Positions 1 to 10,644 of a stretch of 64,000 nucleotides of DNA are shown piece after piece. The position numbers and the translations under genes are program-made. Each line of letters begins with the position of its first letter. The stretch's first letter is position 1. The notes below the pieces were generated by a model. It had not been told where the DNA came from. It searched no databases and saw nothing but the letters and a program-made list of their open reading frames with translations. The DNA comes from Spiroplasma tabanidicola. GTDB lineage: Bacteria; Bacillota_I; Bacilli_A; Mycoplasmatales; Mycoplasmataceae. Location of the stretch: contig NZ_CP046276.1 in assembly GCF_009730595.1 (NCBI RefSeq), forward strand, positions 558,001 through 622,000. Direction: 5' to 3'.

Positions 1-1
1 A

Positions 2-2473
2 AATTATAATAAATTTTTATGGGTTTATGAATCTATTTCTAACATTGAAGATAATATAGTAGAAGCTGGATCTTATGGTGTTCTAGCAGAGTCATCAAAA
101 TTATTAGAAAGATTATTTAAGCAAATTACTAAAGATGAAAATTCAAAAAGATCTTTGTACGTTTTAAGAAGAGACTTTGCAATGTTACTTCAAGAAGAAT
201 ATCAAATTGAAATACCAAATAATGTTCAAGCATCTATAAATTTTATTATTAGAGATAGAAATAGTAATTTTCATGATAGTAATGAAATTGATTATGGTGA
301 ATCCTCACAAACTTTTTCGACTAAATTAAATTACTTAATGTGCTTAAGAAAAATTTTGCATTTTTGTTTATATACATTAGAAGATAAAGAAATAAAAATT
401 GATTCTTTTGTTGATGATATATACTATAAGAAACTTAATAAGACCAAATATTTAGAAGATGCAAAAGAATTTAAATATGAAAATAACCAAATTAGATTAG
501 AAAAAATCTCAATAGGTGAATTAATTTTAAGTGATAAAAATAATTTCTTTATTCCTTCATACCAAAGAGATTATAGGTGAGGGGAAGAAGAATGCCAAGA
601 ATTAATAAATCAATTGATTTCTAAATTTAGAACTCAAGAACAAATATATTTTGGTGCTTTAGCTTGTAGAATTCTAAATAGCGATATAAATGAAGATGTT
701 GAAATTGAAAATATTAATTTGATAAACGAAGAAAAAAATATTAGGTTAATAGATGGTCAACAAAGAGTTACTACCTCTTTGATATTATTCAAAGCTTTTT
801 TTGACTTATTTAAACAAAAAAAATATGAAGATTTCTTGAATCCTTTATTTAAAATTCCTAAAGAGTTGCAAGATTTATTTGAATATAAAGAAAATAATGA
901 ATATAGTGATCGTAGAATAAGAAAAAAGTTTGTAAATTTAACTGCTAATAACGATAGTGGTCAAAATGGTATTTATGTAGTTTTAAAGGGATTCAAAAAT
1001 CAAAATGCTTTTAAAGATGAATTAAATTTATATCAAAAAGCCGGTGTTATAAGTAATTATGAATTTTTTTATAGAGAACTGAATTCTTATGATATAGAAA
1101 CTTTATTATTGATTTACAACTATTACTATAATAATTTCATATTATCTTGCATTGTCTTTGATGATGATAATACTAACGAAATGGAAATATTTGAAAATTT
1201 AAATTCAAAAGGTAAAGAACTAGATACATTTGATATGATTAAAAATTATATTTTCAATATGCTTGATGACAAAATATTTAATCTACATACAAGTGATGTT
1301 ACAAAGGAATTAAATAAATATTTCAATTTAGATAATGTTACAAAATACAAGGGTAATAAAGAAGAACAATCTAAAAGATATGAAACATTTCTTTTTAATT
1401 ATTTAAATTATAAAAATACTATTAGTCCATTTTTTAAAGGTAAAATTCAACAAAATAAAAAAAGTATTTTGAAAGTTTTTAAAGAGCTCCATTATAGACA
1501 TAATATTGATTTAAATGATTACAAATCTATTTGCAATGATTTAGGAAGATATTTTTATATTTATAAAAATATATATATAACAAGCTCTTATATTGAAAAA
1601 AATAGTGAATATTATAACTTTTTTGAAGAACTGACAAATATAACTCATAAAGATTTCACTATATTATTATTTTATTTATTTGATGTATATAGTTCATATT
1701 CATGAAATTCTTATGAAAGAAGATTATATTTTCAATATGAAGAATATTTAAAAGCATGCTTATTTGAAATCGAAAAATGAGTTGTAATGCTTTTACAAGT
1801 TAAAGGTACAGGACAATCTTTTAAAAACTCGGTTTATGGAAAACTTATAAAGTTTTTAAAAACATACGAAAATTATAGTACTTTCAAAACAAATTTACCA
1901 AACCTTATAAAAGATTGATTTAGTGCAAAAATTGCTCCTAATAAAGAAAATGAAAAATTACTTATATCTATGGAACACACATTACCGCCAAAACAACAAG
2001 CTTTAGATTCAATTGAAAAGAGTGAATTAAAAGATGATAATATAATTAAAGTTTTTTTACGTAGAATTGAAAAGTATTGATTAAATTTAAATTCAAATGG
2101 AGAACAATGAAAAGTGTATAAAAAGCCTTCTATTGAGCATATAATGCCTAAAGAAATGACTGATGAATGAAAATTTATGGCTAATAGCGGTAAAAAATAC
2201 GATGAAAAAGCAGAAGATATATATAAAACTCATTTAAATATGTTAGGTAATCTGCTATTGATAAATTCACAAGATAATTCAAAGTTAAAAAATTATCCAT
2301 TTAAAAAGAAAAAAGAAATATATAAAAAATTAGATATTCCAATCTCAAATATCCCATTCAATGTTGATTCTGATACTTTGTTAACAATCAATAATTTCAC
2401 TTTTGAAATTATTGAACAAAGAACTATTAAATTAGCAAACATAGTTATAGAAAAAATATATGAACTTACATAG
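2..2473 (+). CDS. HEPN-DUF262-DUF1524 restriction-like protein (5' partial)
   Basis: The frame is open from the first base, so the start lies upstream; 823 residues are visible. Residues about 20-130 resemble a DUF4145/HEPN helical domain with an RX4H motif (RNSNFH, residues 86-91). The DUF262 (GmrS/ParB-like nucleotidase) motifs follow: PSYQRDYRW at 185-193, DGQQR at 251-255, and a NLNSKGKELDTFDMIKN block. The C-terminus carries a DUF1524 HNH-type nuclease signature, IEHIMP (His713), followed by LGNLLLIN near 748-755. In known families DUF262+DUF1524 (GmrSD) makes type IV restriction enzymes that cut modified DNA; HEPN domains are usually RNases or toxin parts. The defence role here is inference. 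Five or more in-frame UGA codons are read as Trp. The next gene overlaps its last 14 bases, so the two are probably translated together. Confidence 0.85.
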
Positions 2474-3122
2474 TCAAGCTCAAAAAATAATAGATTTATT
2501 CGACAATGACAATGGATTTGTTTTTTGAAAAATGGGAACAAGAATTTATACTATTTTATATAACTTTTTTGAATATTACTCATCTATACCGAAAAATAAA
2601 AAGTTTATGGAACTAGAAGTAAAAGATTCAAATGGAAAATATTTTTTAATGTGCGGTGATCAAAATATTACTCCATCAACTACAAGAAACTATCCTATTT
2701 CAAAATCATCAATAAGACAATATATTGATGTATTATGTTCTTTTGATCTAATAGTTAAAAGTAACTACAACCAAAATATCTATTTAATTAAAAAAATAGA
2801 GGCCTTATCTTTTGAAAATATATTTAATCCTAATAATATATTTTTTGAGCTTGTAAAAGAAAATATATTTTTAAAGTATGAACAAGCAAAAAAAATATTT
2901 TATAGTTGCATAATTAGTAAACTTGCTTCGTTATTTGAAGAAGATGAAACTTTATATATAAAGTTTAATAATAAAAAGAAAGAAAAAGTTAAATGCATAG
3001 ATATTATAAAACAATGTAAAAAATGTGGATATCAAGATTTTTTCTCAGTGATTGATGATTTTGGAAAAGATTTAGAAGATTTATATAACTTTATAAATGA
3101 TAAAATTATATGTAGAATTTAG
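2460..3122 (+). CDS. unknown protein coupled to the DUF262 gene
   Basis: This is a 220-residue protein I do not recognise. The ATG at 2460 starts inside the last codons of the upstream DUF262 gene (14-base overlap), and an in-frame UGA (Trp) near residue 23 hides this start when the standard code is used. The middle contains a helical stretch with ISKSSIRQYIDVLCSFDLI, which could be a winged-helix-like DNA-binding segment, and a CKKCG pair near residue 186 that could bind metal. There are no membrane segments or signal peptide. The overlap suggests it is a partner or regulator of the restriction-like protein. No closer assignment is possible by eye. Confidence 0.75.
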
Positions 3123-3188
3123 CAATGTAAACAAATAATTACATTACATTAGTAAAAAGCAATAATTTAGTGTATAATTAACTTATGT

Positions 3189-3219
3189 TTTGGAATTAAT
3201 TTAATAGATTAACTCCAAA
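3189..3219 (+). promoter_or_regulatory. leader hairpin of gene 3269
   Basis: An 11-bp inverted repeat with one mismatch (3189-3199 against 3209-3219, arms TTTGGAATTAA and TTAACTCCAAA) lies in the 5' leader. A TATAAT -10 box is at 3173-3178, with a weak -35. There is no U-run, so it is not an intrinsic terminator. It could stabilise the mRNA or act as an operator. Confidence 0.45.
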
Positions 3220-3268
3220 TCAAATTAAAATCAATATATGTTTTACATTAGAAAGATGGTGCGAAAAG

Positions 3269-3823
3269 ATGGCTACTACAAAAAAAGGACCTGATAAAGC
3301 AGCGGTTAAACGTGCTGCATCTAACGCAAAAAGATCTGAACACATTCAAACAAGAAAAAAAGCGAGTGACCCAAAACCTAATAAAATTCAACAAAAAGAA
3401 ATTAAGTTAACAGAAGGTCAATCAAAATTTATTTGAGAAAAAGCAGATCCAGTATCAGCAACAAATGCAGCTATTTATAGAAAAGATGTTGCAGGAGCAA
3501 TTATTAAATTTAATCAATATGGATTGGAATCAGAATTTGGATGAGTTAACGCTTTGATTGATCCAGAAGGTGAATATGATGATGTTAACAACATTGTAGC
3601 ATTACACTGAATGAATGCTAAAGTTAAACGTAAAGCTGATGAACAATGAACAGCTGTTGTTACAGGAATTAGAGACACAAGAGAAATTTACAACTTTATG
3701 AAAGAAGTTAAAGTTCCTGGTGATGCATTAGCAAAATCTAAAAAAACTGTTTTATTCAAACCTTCAGTTGTTGAACCTAAAAAAATTAACATTGAAATCC
3801 GTACACAACAACCTAAAAAATAA
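3269..3823 (+). CDS. degenerate HNH-fold protein
   Basis: A 184-residue protein with a basic, lysine-rich N-terminus (about residues 1-45) and a compact domain behind it. It has at least four in-frame UGA codons, and its ATG is set by a GAAAG 13 bases upstream. The domain keeps the frame of a small HNH endonuclease family: WEKADPV, YRKDVAGA, a YG...EFGW stretch, then DDVNNIVALHWMNAK. In that family GW is followed by EIDHI, whose Asp-His is catalytic; here the same place reads VNALI, so both are lost. From this I infer a non-cleaving protein, possibly a nucleic-acid binder given the basic tail. It stands alone between its own promoter and a terminator. The family link is by visual alignment only. 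Confidence 0.7.
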
Positions 3824-3825
3824 TA

Positions 3826-3860
3826 AAAGATATCTTCGCTATGAAGGTATTTTTTATTTT
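3826..3860 (+). terminator. intrinsic terminator
   Basis: A 9-bp stem (3829-3837 with 3843-3851, two wobble pairs) with a 5-base loop is followed by a T-run. It closes the HNH-like gene. Confidence 0.75.
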
Positions 3861-3880
3861 CATTTTATTATTTGATATTG

Positions 3881-3886
3881 TATAAT
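3881..3886 (+). promoter_or_regulatory. -10 box of structured RNA
   Basis: TATAAT sits 6-7 bases before the GTCC-TTCG-GGAC hairpin. No clear -35 is visible, so the call rests on the -10 and the position. Confidence 0.45.
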
Positions 3887-3891
3887 TATAT

Positions 3892-4020
3892 TGTCCTTCG
3901 GGACACCAAGAATATTTGTTATTCTTTAAGTTTGCGTGAGTGTTCAAAACCGCTCTATAAATTAGTATTTCCTATCTCATGCATTTTATAGCGGGTGGAA
4001 ATATTTTTTTTTATTTTATT
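3892..4020 (+). ncRNA. pseudoknotted structured RNA upstream of miaA
   Basis: There is no reading frame here, but strong pairing. Hairpin 1 is GTCC-TTCG-GGAC (3893-3904). Hairpin 2 is AAGAAT/ATTCTT (3908-3926). Then GCGTGAG (3934-3940) pairs with CTCATGC (3976-3982), crossing the stem CCGCT..ATAAA/TTTATAGCGG (3950-3961 with 3985-3994), which makes an H-type pseudoknot. A T-run follows at about 4003-4012. It does not match SRP RNA, RNase P, tmRNA, 6S, T-box or the purine, preQ1 or TPP riboswitch patterns I know. It may be an independent small RNA or a cis-acting attenuator or riboswitch for miaA, which starts 60 bases later. Confidence 0.55.
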
Positions 4021-4081
4021 TTTTAAGTGTATTATTAATAAATAGTATTTTTAAAAAATTAAATAAAAAAGGGGATTTCAA

Positions 4082-5005
4082 ATGAGTTCTACTATTATTG
4101 TAATAGTTGGTCCAACAGCTAGTGGAAAAACAGATTTATCTATCAAGTTAGCAAAAGAGTTTAATGGAGAGTGCATTAATGCTGATGCAACTCAAATTTT
4201 TTGTGGAACAGATATAGCAACAAATAAAATAACCACAGAAGAAATGCAAGGTATAAAACATCACTTATTATCAACTAAAAAAGTTAATGAAACTTATTCA
4301 GTTGCTGATTTTCAAAAAGATGGTAGAAAAGCAATTGAAAAAATTTTAAAAAACAATAAAACTCCAATTATTATTGGAGGAACTGGTTTATATATAAATG
4401 CTTTATTAAGAAAATATAACTTTAAAAGTGATGATCATATCCCTGGATTTAACAAAAAATTTGATAATTTAGATAACAATCAACTTTGAGAAATATTAAA
4501 TCAAAAAGATTCTATTAGTGCTAGTCAAATTCATCCTAATAATCGTTATCGTATTATAAGAGCTTTAGAAATATATGAGCTTAATGGAATAAAAAAAAGT
4601 GATTTAATAGTTGATAATAAAGAATTTTATTATGATAAAATATTATTTATAGGAATAAATCCTGACAGAAGCTTATTACACTCAAAAATTAACTCAAGAG
4701 TTTTAAAATTAGTTGATATGGGATTATTTGAAGAGATAGAAAAAGCATGGATAGATAACGATAAAAATAAAAATGCACAAGCCCTTAAATGTATTGGTGG
4801 TCCAGAAATTATTGGTTATTTAAATAAAGAATATGATTATCAAACAGCAATTAGTTTAATGCAAAGAAATAATCGAAGATATGCAAGAAGGCAGATCACA
4901 TGGTTTAAAAATCAATTAAAAGAGACTAATTGATTTACACATAACTATAAAAACTTTGAATTAATGTGTCTAGATATTGTAAATTTTGTAAAAAAAAGAA
5001 TATAA
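4082..5005 (+). CDS. miaA: tRNA dimethylallyltransferase
   Basis: A 307-residue enzyme that transfers a dimethylallyl group from DMAPP to N6 of A37 in tRNAs reading UNN codons. The N-terminus has the P-loop VGPTASGKTDLS (residues 7-18) and the substrate stretch INADATQIFCGTDIATNK, where most homologues have ISADSMQIYRG. The GGTGLYI motif is near residue 100. The C-terminus ends in the usual NRRYARRQITWFKNQ block, where in-frame UGA gives the family Trp. The start follows a GGGG Shine-Dalgarno. The structured RNA at 3892-4020 lies directly upstream and may regulate it. The length is normal for the family. Confidence 0.95.
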
Positions 5006-5037
5006 TTAACAAGGAATGTTTATAAGGAGAGATTTGG

Positions 5038-5823
5038 ATGATATCTATATATGAAAGAATCGAAAATCTTGTAAAAGACAATAAAAATACCACTTTTAAA
5101 TTAATTGCAAAGCAAATTTTAGAAGATTTTAATAATGGTATTTTTAAAAGTCAAAATGAGTTAGCAGTTGCATGTTATGTTTCTATGTCTACAATCACGC
5201 AATTTTCTAAAGCTGCTCAATGCGAAGGATATAAAGAACTTGCAATTAGATTAAAGATTGAATATGAAAATGCAATGGTTGCTGCTCCTGTTAAAGAAGA
5301 AATAAATTATAAAGAATTAGATACAAAATCTTTAGAGGTAATTAATGATTGAGCAATGTCTTCTGCTGATTTTATTTTAGAATTAGCAAAACAAATTAAT
5401 ACTAAGAAAAAAATATGAATTGCACCATCATTTCAAACAAGTCCTGCAGCTAGACATTTTGAAAATATCTTAAGAAATCAAGGAATTGATGTTCATGTTA
5501 TGGATAGTGCTATAAACTTAGAACTTGTAAGACATGTTGATTTTAAAGATGAATTAATTTTAGTTATTATGACCGGAAGAGATACAATCACACTTTCAAG
5601 AATTTTAGAATATCTTGAAAAAATCACAAAAAATGTTTATGTTATTACAACAAATAATCACACTGAAGAAATACCTGATGTAAATGGTTGAAAAAAAATC
5701 CTTATAAACTACGCTTTAAGTGGTGATTATAAATATAGAGCACAAGCATTAATGACTTTATTTTTATTAATTGCAGAAAAAATTGATGGAACTACTATGT
5801 CAAATATAAGATTAGTAGGGTAG
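5038..5823 (+). CDS. RpiR/MurR-family transcriptional regulator
   Basis: A 261-residue protein with an N-terminal RpiR helix-turn-helix (residues about 25-75, including SQNELAVACYVSMSTITQFS) and a C-terminal SIS sugar-phosphate-binding domain (about 115-250). The SIS part includes the ILVIMTGRDTITLSR strand-turn region. RpiR proteins sense phosphosugars and control sugar catabolism genes. No sugar operon adjoins it, so its target is not visible. The start has an AAGGAGAG Shine-Dalgarno. It lies 32 bases after miaA, probably in one transcript. Confidence 0.85.
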
Positions 5824-5900
5824 TAGATAATACAATTATTTGGTTTCATTGATCAAAAAAAATAATTTAAAAAAAATATTAAAAAAATAGTGCATTTTAG

Positions 5901-5929
5901 TTGAAATATATAGTCTATTAGTATATTAT
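5901..5929 (+). promoter_or_regulatory. promoter of tRNA-Gly
   Basis: A -35 TTGAAA (5901-5906) is separated by 17 bases from a -10 TATTAT (5924-5929), which places transcription start about ten bases before the tRNA. Confidence 0.7.
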
Positions 5930-5946
5930 TCTAATGTACTCAATTT

Positions 5947-6020
5947 GCGGGTGTAGTTTAATGGTAGAACTTCAGCCTTCCAAGCTGACTGTGAGGGTTC
6001 GATTCCCTTCACCCGCTCCA
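5947..6020 (+). tRNA. tRNA-Gly (anticodon UCC)
   Basis: A full cloverleaf: the acceptor arm GCGGGTG pairs with CACCCGC, the discriminator is T, and CCA is encoded. The anticodon loop is CTTCCAA with anticodon TCC. The T loop reads GGTTCGATTCC. A lone tRNA gene with its own promoter and terminator. Confidence 0.97.
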
Positions 6021-6070
6021 TTTAAGAGAGCGAAAATATAAATTGGTCAATGCAATTGACGTTAGAGTAT

Positions 6071-6102
6071 AACTCCATGTTGATAAACGTGGAGTTTTTT
6101 TA
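6071..6102 (+). terminator. intrinsic terminator after tRNA-Gly
   Basis: Stem AACTCCA/TGGAGTT (6071-6077 with 6090-6096), extended inward by GTT/AAC, with a 4-base loop and seven Ts. Confidence 0.85.
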
Positions 6103-6187
6103 TAAAAAATAATATTTATTTTAAATTATTGTTGTGTTATTTTTTTAATTTTATATTTGATAAAATAGAAGAATAAAAGGTAAAGTT

Positions 6188-6943
6188 ATGAAAAAAGATG
6201 AAAATAATAAAAATATGTGACAAAGCTTTAATGATCAAAGAACGGATTTCTTTGTAAGTGTAGGGTATTTGTTAATTGAGTGTATTATCCCAGGTATTTT
6301 GATTTGAGTTTTGATAGGAAATGACTTCTCATTTTCTTTCAATAAAAATCTACCTCATCCAATCATTGGTTATGTATTTTTAGTATGTATAATTTATTTA
6401 ATTTATAGTGTTTTATGTACTTGTTTTATCTATCACTTAAATGGTCATAAAGCAGATAACTTCACTTATGTAGTAACAATAGCAATTGTATTTTTTGTAT
6501 TAATTTTATTAGGGTATGCATTTAAACAAAATAATACTATATTTATAATTATTAAATTAGTTATTATTTTATTATCAGCAGTAGTTGCTGTAACTGCAGG
6601 AGTATTTTTAACTTATATTGCAAGAAATAATGAGTTTAAAAGAAAAGAGTTAGTTGAAGGTTATTTAAAAGATCAACGAGAAGGTAAATCATTAAGTGAA
6701 AAAATGATTAAAAGAATTGAATCTTATAATTTAATGATTAAAAAACGAGAAGAAAAGCAAAAGAAATTTGATGAACTTAAAGCAAAGCTTGATTTAAAAA
6801 TTGAACAAGAATATCAATTACAAAAACAAAGAGAAGAAGAAAAGAAAAATCGTATTATTAAAAAACTAGATAAAAAAGAAGAATTACAAAGAGCAAAACA
6901 ACAAAAAAAAGAAAATAAAAAAAATAAAATTGAGTTTAAATAA
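6188..6943 (+). CDS. four-TM membrane protein with charged coiled-coil tail
   Basis: A 251-residue protein of unknown function. Four hydrophobic segments (about residues 22-44, 58-82, 92-110 and 117-142) are followed by a highly charged, Glu/Lys/Gln-rich helical tail from about 150 to the end, likely a cytoplasmic coiled coil. The start is the ATG at 6188, because two UGA (Trp) codons lie between it and the next Met. Its terminator is shared with the convergent gene. Such tails often serve as docking or scaffold parts; no family is recognised. Confidence 0.8.
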
Positions 6944-6959
6944 TAAACTCAATTTTTTA
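6926..6959. terminator. bidirectional terminator
   Basis: The inverted repeat AAAATTGAGTTTA / TAAACTCAATTTT has T-runs on both strands. It ends the gene at 6188 and overlaps the last codons and stop of the minus-strand gene. Confidence 0.75.
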
Positions 6960-7763
6960 TATAACTATTTCATATCTATCATTTGATCTTTGATATTTTT
7001 CTTGTGCAATTTGTAAATAGATGTACTCATTTGTATTTTCATACATATAATTTGCTCATAAAGTTCATAATACATCTTGATAAGCAATACATTTATTTAA
7101 GATATGCAATTCATTTTTTTCTATTAAATTATTTTTTATTGCTTTTTTTACAAAATAATCTATTAAATCTTTTTTATCATTTAAAGTCTCTGTTATAAAA
7201 CTTGCTAAATCAAAGAACTTATCATTTAATTGAACATAATCATAATCAATAAATTTCAAATCATTATTTTTATGTATCAAAATATTTCCCGGTACTAAAT
7301 CATTATGACTAATTATAGCTGGCAATTGTTGTAAATCATTTGCATATTCTAAAACTTTGTTGATATTTTGACTTAAGTCATATAATGGTTTTTTAATATT
7401 TTCTTTAAAAAATTTTAAAAAGTCAGCATAGTTAAATCTTTTAATAAAACTAAAATCAAATTTAATATCATGAAATTGATTAATTCCATTAACTACTAAA
7501 TCAATGATTTGATGATTAATTTCAATTTCTTCTAGACTTTTATAATTAATTAATATTTTAAAACTACTTACTAAATGATTATTTTCAAAATCAATAGTTC
7601 TTGGTTTTATCATAATTTCTTGTTTTGCACTCATAAATGCAATTAATACATTTATTTCATTTTGTTTATCTAAATATTTTTCACTAATATCTTTAGATAC
7701 TTTTATTACTTTTAAATTATCGATTTTAATGTCATTTGTTAGACCTTTAAAATTAAAATTCAT
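6957..7763 (-). CDS. choline kinase/LicA-like phosphotransferase
   Basis: A 268-residue protein of the protein-kinase-like (APH/choline kinase) fold. The Brenner motif ISHNDLVPGNIL holds the catalytic Asp and Asn, and FIDYDYVQLNDKFFDLASF is the metal-binding IDYEY...FDLA motif of choline/ethanolamine kinases. The N-terminal lobe is poorly conserved. The ATG is preceded by GGAG at good spacing. Two UGA codons near the end encode Trp; the true stop is inside the shared terminator. In related bacteria LicA-type kinases make phosphocholine for lipids or surface glycans. The substrate here is unproven. Confidence 0.85.
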
Positions 7764-7849
7764 ATTTGTATCTCCATAACTAAAAATATTATATTATAAA
7801 TAAGAACTTAAATATTTTTACAAACAAATTATAAAAAAGGATAGATAAT

Positions 7850-8461
7850 ATGAAAAAAACAATATGATTAGCAACTAATAGTGAAGATAAAATAAAAGAG
7901 TTTAATTTTTTATTAGATTATTTTGAAATTAAAACTTTAAAAGATATTGATAAAAATATAGATATTGTTGAAGATGGAATTACATTTGTTGACAATGCGA
8001 TGATTAAAGCAAAATATTTATCTAATTTAGTTAAAGGGATAATTATTGCAGATGATTCAGGGTTATGTATTAATAATTTAAATGGATTTCCAGGAGTTCA
8101 TTCAAAAAGATGAGCTGGAGAAAATATAAGCGATTGAAACATTATAAATAATAAATTATTAGATATTTTAAAAGCAAATGATTTAAATACTATTGAAAAG
8201 AGAAGTGCTTATTTTAACTGCACATTAGCTATGATTGATACTGATTCAAATATAAGTGAGATTTTTGAAGGTAAAGTTGATGGATATATTGGTTTTGATC
8301 AAGCTGGAAGTGAAGGTTTTGCTTATGACAAGGTATTTATTCCAAATGGATATGATAAAACTTTTGCTCAATTAGGATTTGAAATTAAACAACAATTAAG
8401 TCACAGAAGTATAGCTATAAAAAAATTAGCAAATCATTTAAAAAATAATTATAAATTTTAA
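7850..8461 (+). CDS. rdgB: XTP/dITP diphosphohydrolase (non-canonical purine NTPase)
   Basis: A 203-residue HAM1/RdgB enzyme that hydrolyses XTP, ITP and dITP to the monophosphate, keeping them out of DNA and RNA. Visible family motifs are the N-terminal LATNSEDKIKEF, the catalytic IIADDSGLCINNLNG-FPGVHSKRW core (residues about 65-87), GSEGFAYDKVFIPNG, and the terminal LSHRSIAIKKL. The start follows AAGGATAG. It is divergent from the kinase-like gene upstream and about 100 bases before the ABC exporter. Confidence 0.95.
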
Positions 8462-8558
8462 TAAAATCATTGAAATTATTGCAATCTAAAACTATAATTA
8501 ACTTGTTTCATATAAAACAAGAAGGTGTAATTGAAACTTATAGATTAGAGGCGATAAT

Positions 8559-10508
8559 ATGAAAGAATTGTCATTTAAAACAAAAAAAGATGCAAATATT
8601 AAAGCACATGTTAGAAGAGCTTTATTAGATAAAAAATTTGCAACTATTCTTCTAATACTACTTATTTTTGCAGCAGCCTTATTAGCAACTATCAATATTA
8701 AAATAGTGCAATATATAACATCACTTTTAGTATCAAAAACATTAGTTAGTTCTTCAACTAATCAAAGTGTTTTATACGATTTATTAGAAAAAATAGGAAA
8801 ATCACCTGAAGAAATAGCATTTATTTTAGCAAACTATAAACAAGATAGTAAGTTTATTGAAAGTATCATTCATGAGTTATTTTATGATTATGTTCAATAT
8901 GATGGTGCTAAACTTTATGTTGAATTATTAGGATTAAAATTAGATATTTATAATTTTTGTTTATGAATGGTTTTAAACATTGTTGTAGTAGTTGTTTTGT
9001 CATACTTTATTTATTTATTAAGTGGTTTGATTGCAAGAAGTTATGAAACTAAATTAAAAACAATATTTTTAAATAAATTAATAGATCAAGATTTACATTA
9101 TTTTAGTCAAAATAAAACAGGAGAAATAATTACTTCATTAGTTAAAGACACAAGTTTAATTGGTCAATATATAAAAGATTCAACAGTTAGTTATATAAGA
9201 ACTGCATTTATTGTTACAATTTCTTCAATAATTATGTTTGCAGTTGATTGAAAACTTGCTTTATGTGTATTTGGTTTATTAGTAGTATGTATGATTGGAG
9301 TATTTTTATTTTCATTATTGTCAATTAAAGCAACTAAAAATATTAATTCTCTTACAAAAAATTACGAAAATGAAATGAGCGAAAAAATTTATAGTATAAG
9401 ATTAATAAAAGCTAGTGGAACATTTAATCAAGAAAAAACTTATTTTGAAAATAAAGCAAAACAAGTTGATAAAAAAAATAAACTTAAATTATTACTATCT
9501 GAAATTCCTTCAGGATTAATTATTGGGGGTGTTGGTAGTTTTTCAATGGCAAGTGTTATCTTTGGAGTATTATTATACTTTGATGAGTCTCAAACTTTAA
9601 TAAGTATAATTACAACATTTAGCTCTGGAGTTATTGTTATGACTATGCCATTATTGGATTTGAGAATGGTTTTATCACAAATACCAAGTGCAAAATCTAG
9701 TTCAGAAAATATTTATAAATTATTAAATCAAGAAATAACAATTGATAAACATAAAGAAATGATTTTAAATGAAGAAATTCAAAATATAAAATTTAAAAAT
9801 TTAAACTTTGGATATCCAGATGATCAAAAAGTCATTTTAAAAGATTTTAATTTAGAGTTTGAAAAAGGAAAAAGTTATGCGTTTGTTGGACCAACTGGAA
9901 GTGGAAAATCAACAATTGCAAAATTTTTATTAAGATTTTATGACACAACAACTGGAGATGTAATAGTTAATGATAAGTTTAATATTAAAGATTTAAACTT
10001 AAAGTTTTGATTAGATAAAATTGGATATGTTGATCAAGAACCTCAAATTTTAAGCGGAACAATTTATGATAATATTAAATATGGATTAAATAACGTTACA
10101 AATGATCAAATTATTGAAGCTGCAAAAAAAGCAAAACTACATGATTTGATTATGTCTTTTGAAAACGGTTATGAAACTATTTTGTATGAAAGAGAAAGTC
10201 AATTATCAGGTGGACAAAAACAAAGATTAGTAATAGCAAGATTAATTTTAAAAAACCCAGAAATATTAATTTTAGATGAAGCAACTAGTGCTTTAGATAA
10301 TAAAGTTGAAAAAGAAATTCAAAGTGAACTTGAAAAATTAATGGTTGGTAGAACTACATTTTCTATTGCTCACCGATTAAGTACGATTAAAAACTTCGAC
10401 AAGATCTTTGTTATTGAACCTAATAAAGGTGTTGTTCAATCAGGAAATTATGAAACATTAATTAAACAAGAAGGAATATTTAAAATGTTATATGAAATTT
10501 CACATTAA
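8559..10508 (+). CDS. ABC exporter, fused TMD-NBD
   Basis: A 649-residue half-transporter. Six membrane helices span about residues 25-365, with an unusually long outside loop between the first two (about 50-135). The nucleotide-binding domain follows: Walker A GPTGSGKST, Q-loop DQEPQILSGT, signature LSGGQKQRLVIAR, Walker B ILILDEATSALD, and the switch His in IAHRLS. It belongs to the multidrug/lipid exporter (MsbA-like) type and should work as a homodimer or with a partner; no second half-transporter is next to it. GAGG precedes the ATG. Confidence 0.92.
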
Positions 10509-10520
10509 TTAATAAATAGT

Positions 10521-10567
10521 AAAAACTTTTTGATTTTATAAAATAAATATCAAAAAGTTTTTTTATC
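10521..10567 (+). terminator. intrinsic terminator
   Basis: Long stem AAAAACTTTTTGAT with ATCAAAAAGTTTTT and a T-run, after the ABC exporter. Confidence 0.85.
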
Positions 10568-10644
10568 TTATAAATAGTTGTATTAACTATTTTTTTAGAT
10601 AAAATAACTATAATTCACTAAATAAGTGTTGAATGGAGATTTAT

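Noticed and set aside
3892-4020. T-box, SRP RNA, 6S or RNase P identity for the structured RNA
   Set aside because: None of their conserved sequences (T-box UGGNACCGCG, SRP GGAA loop core, RNase P GAGGAAAGUC) is present.
4082-5823. Apparent frame breaks in miaA and the RpiR gene
   Set aside because: Every break is TGA at a conserved Trp or neutral site in an otherwise continuous frame, so they are code-4 tryptophans, not pseudogene damage.
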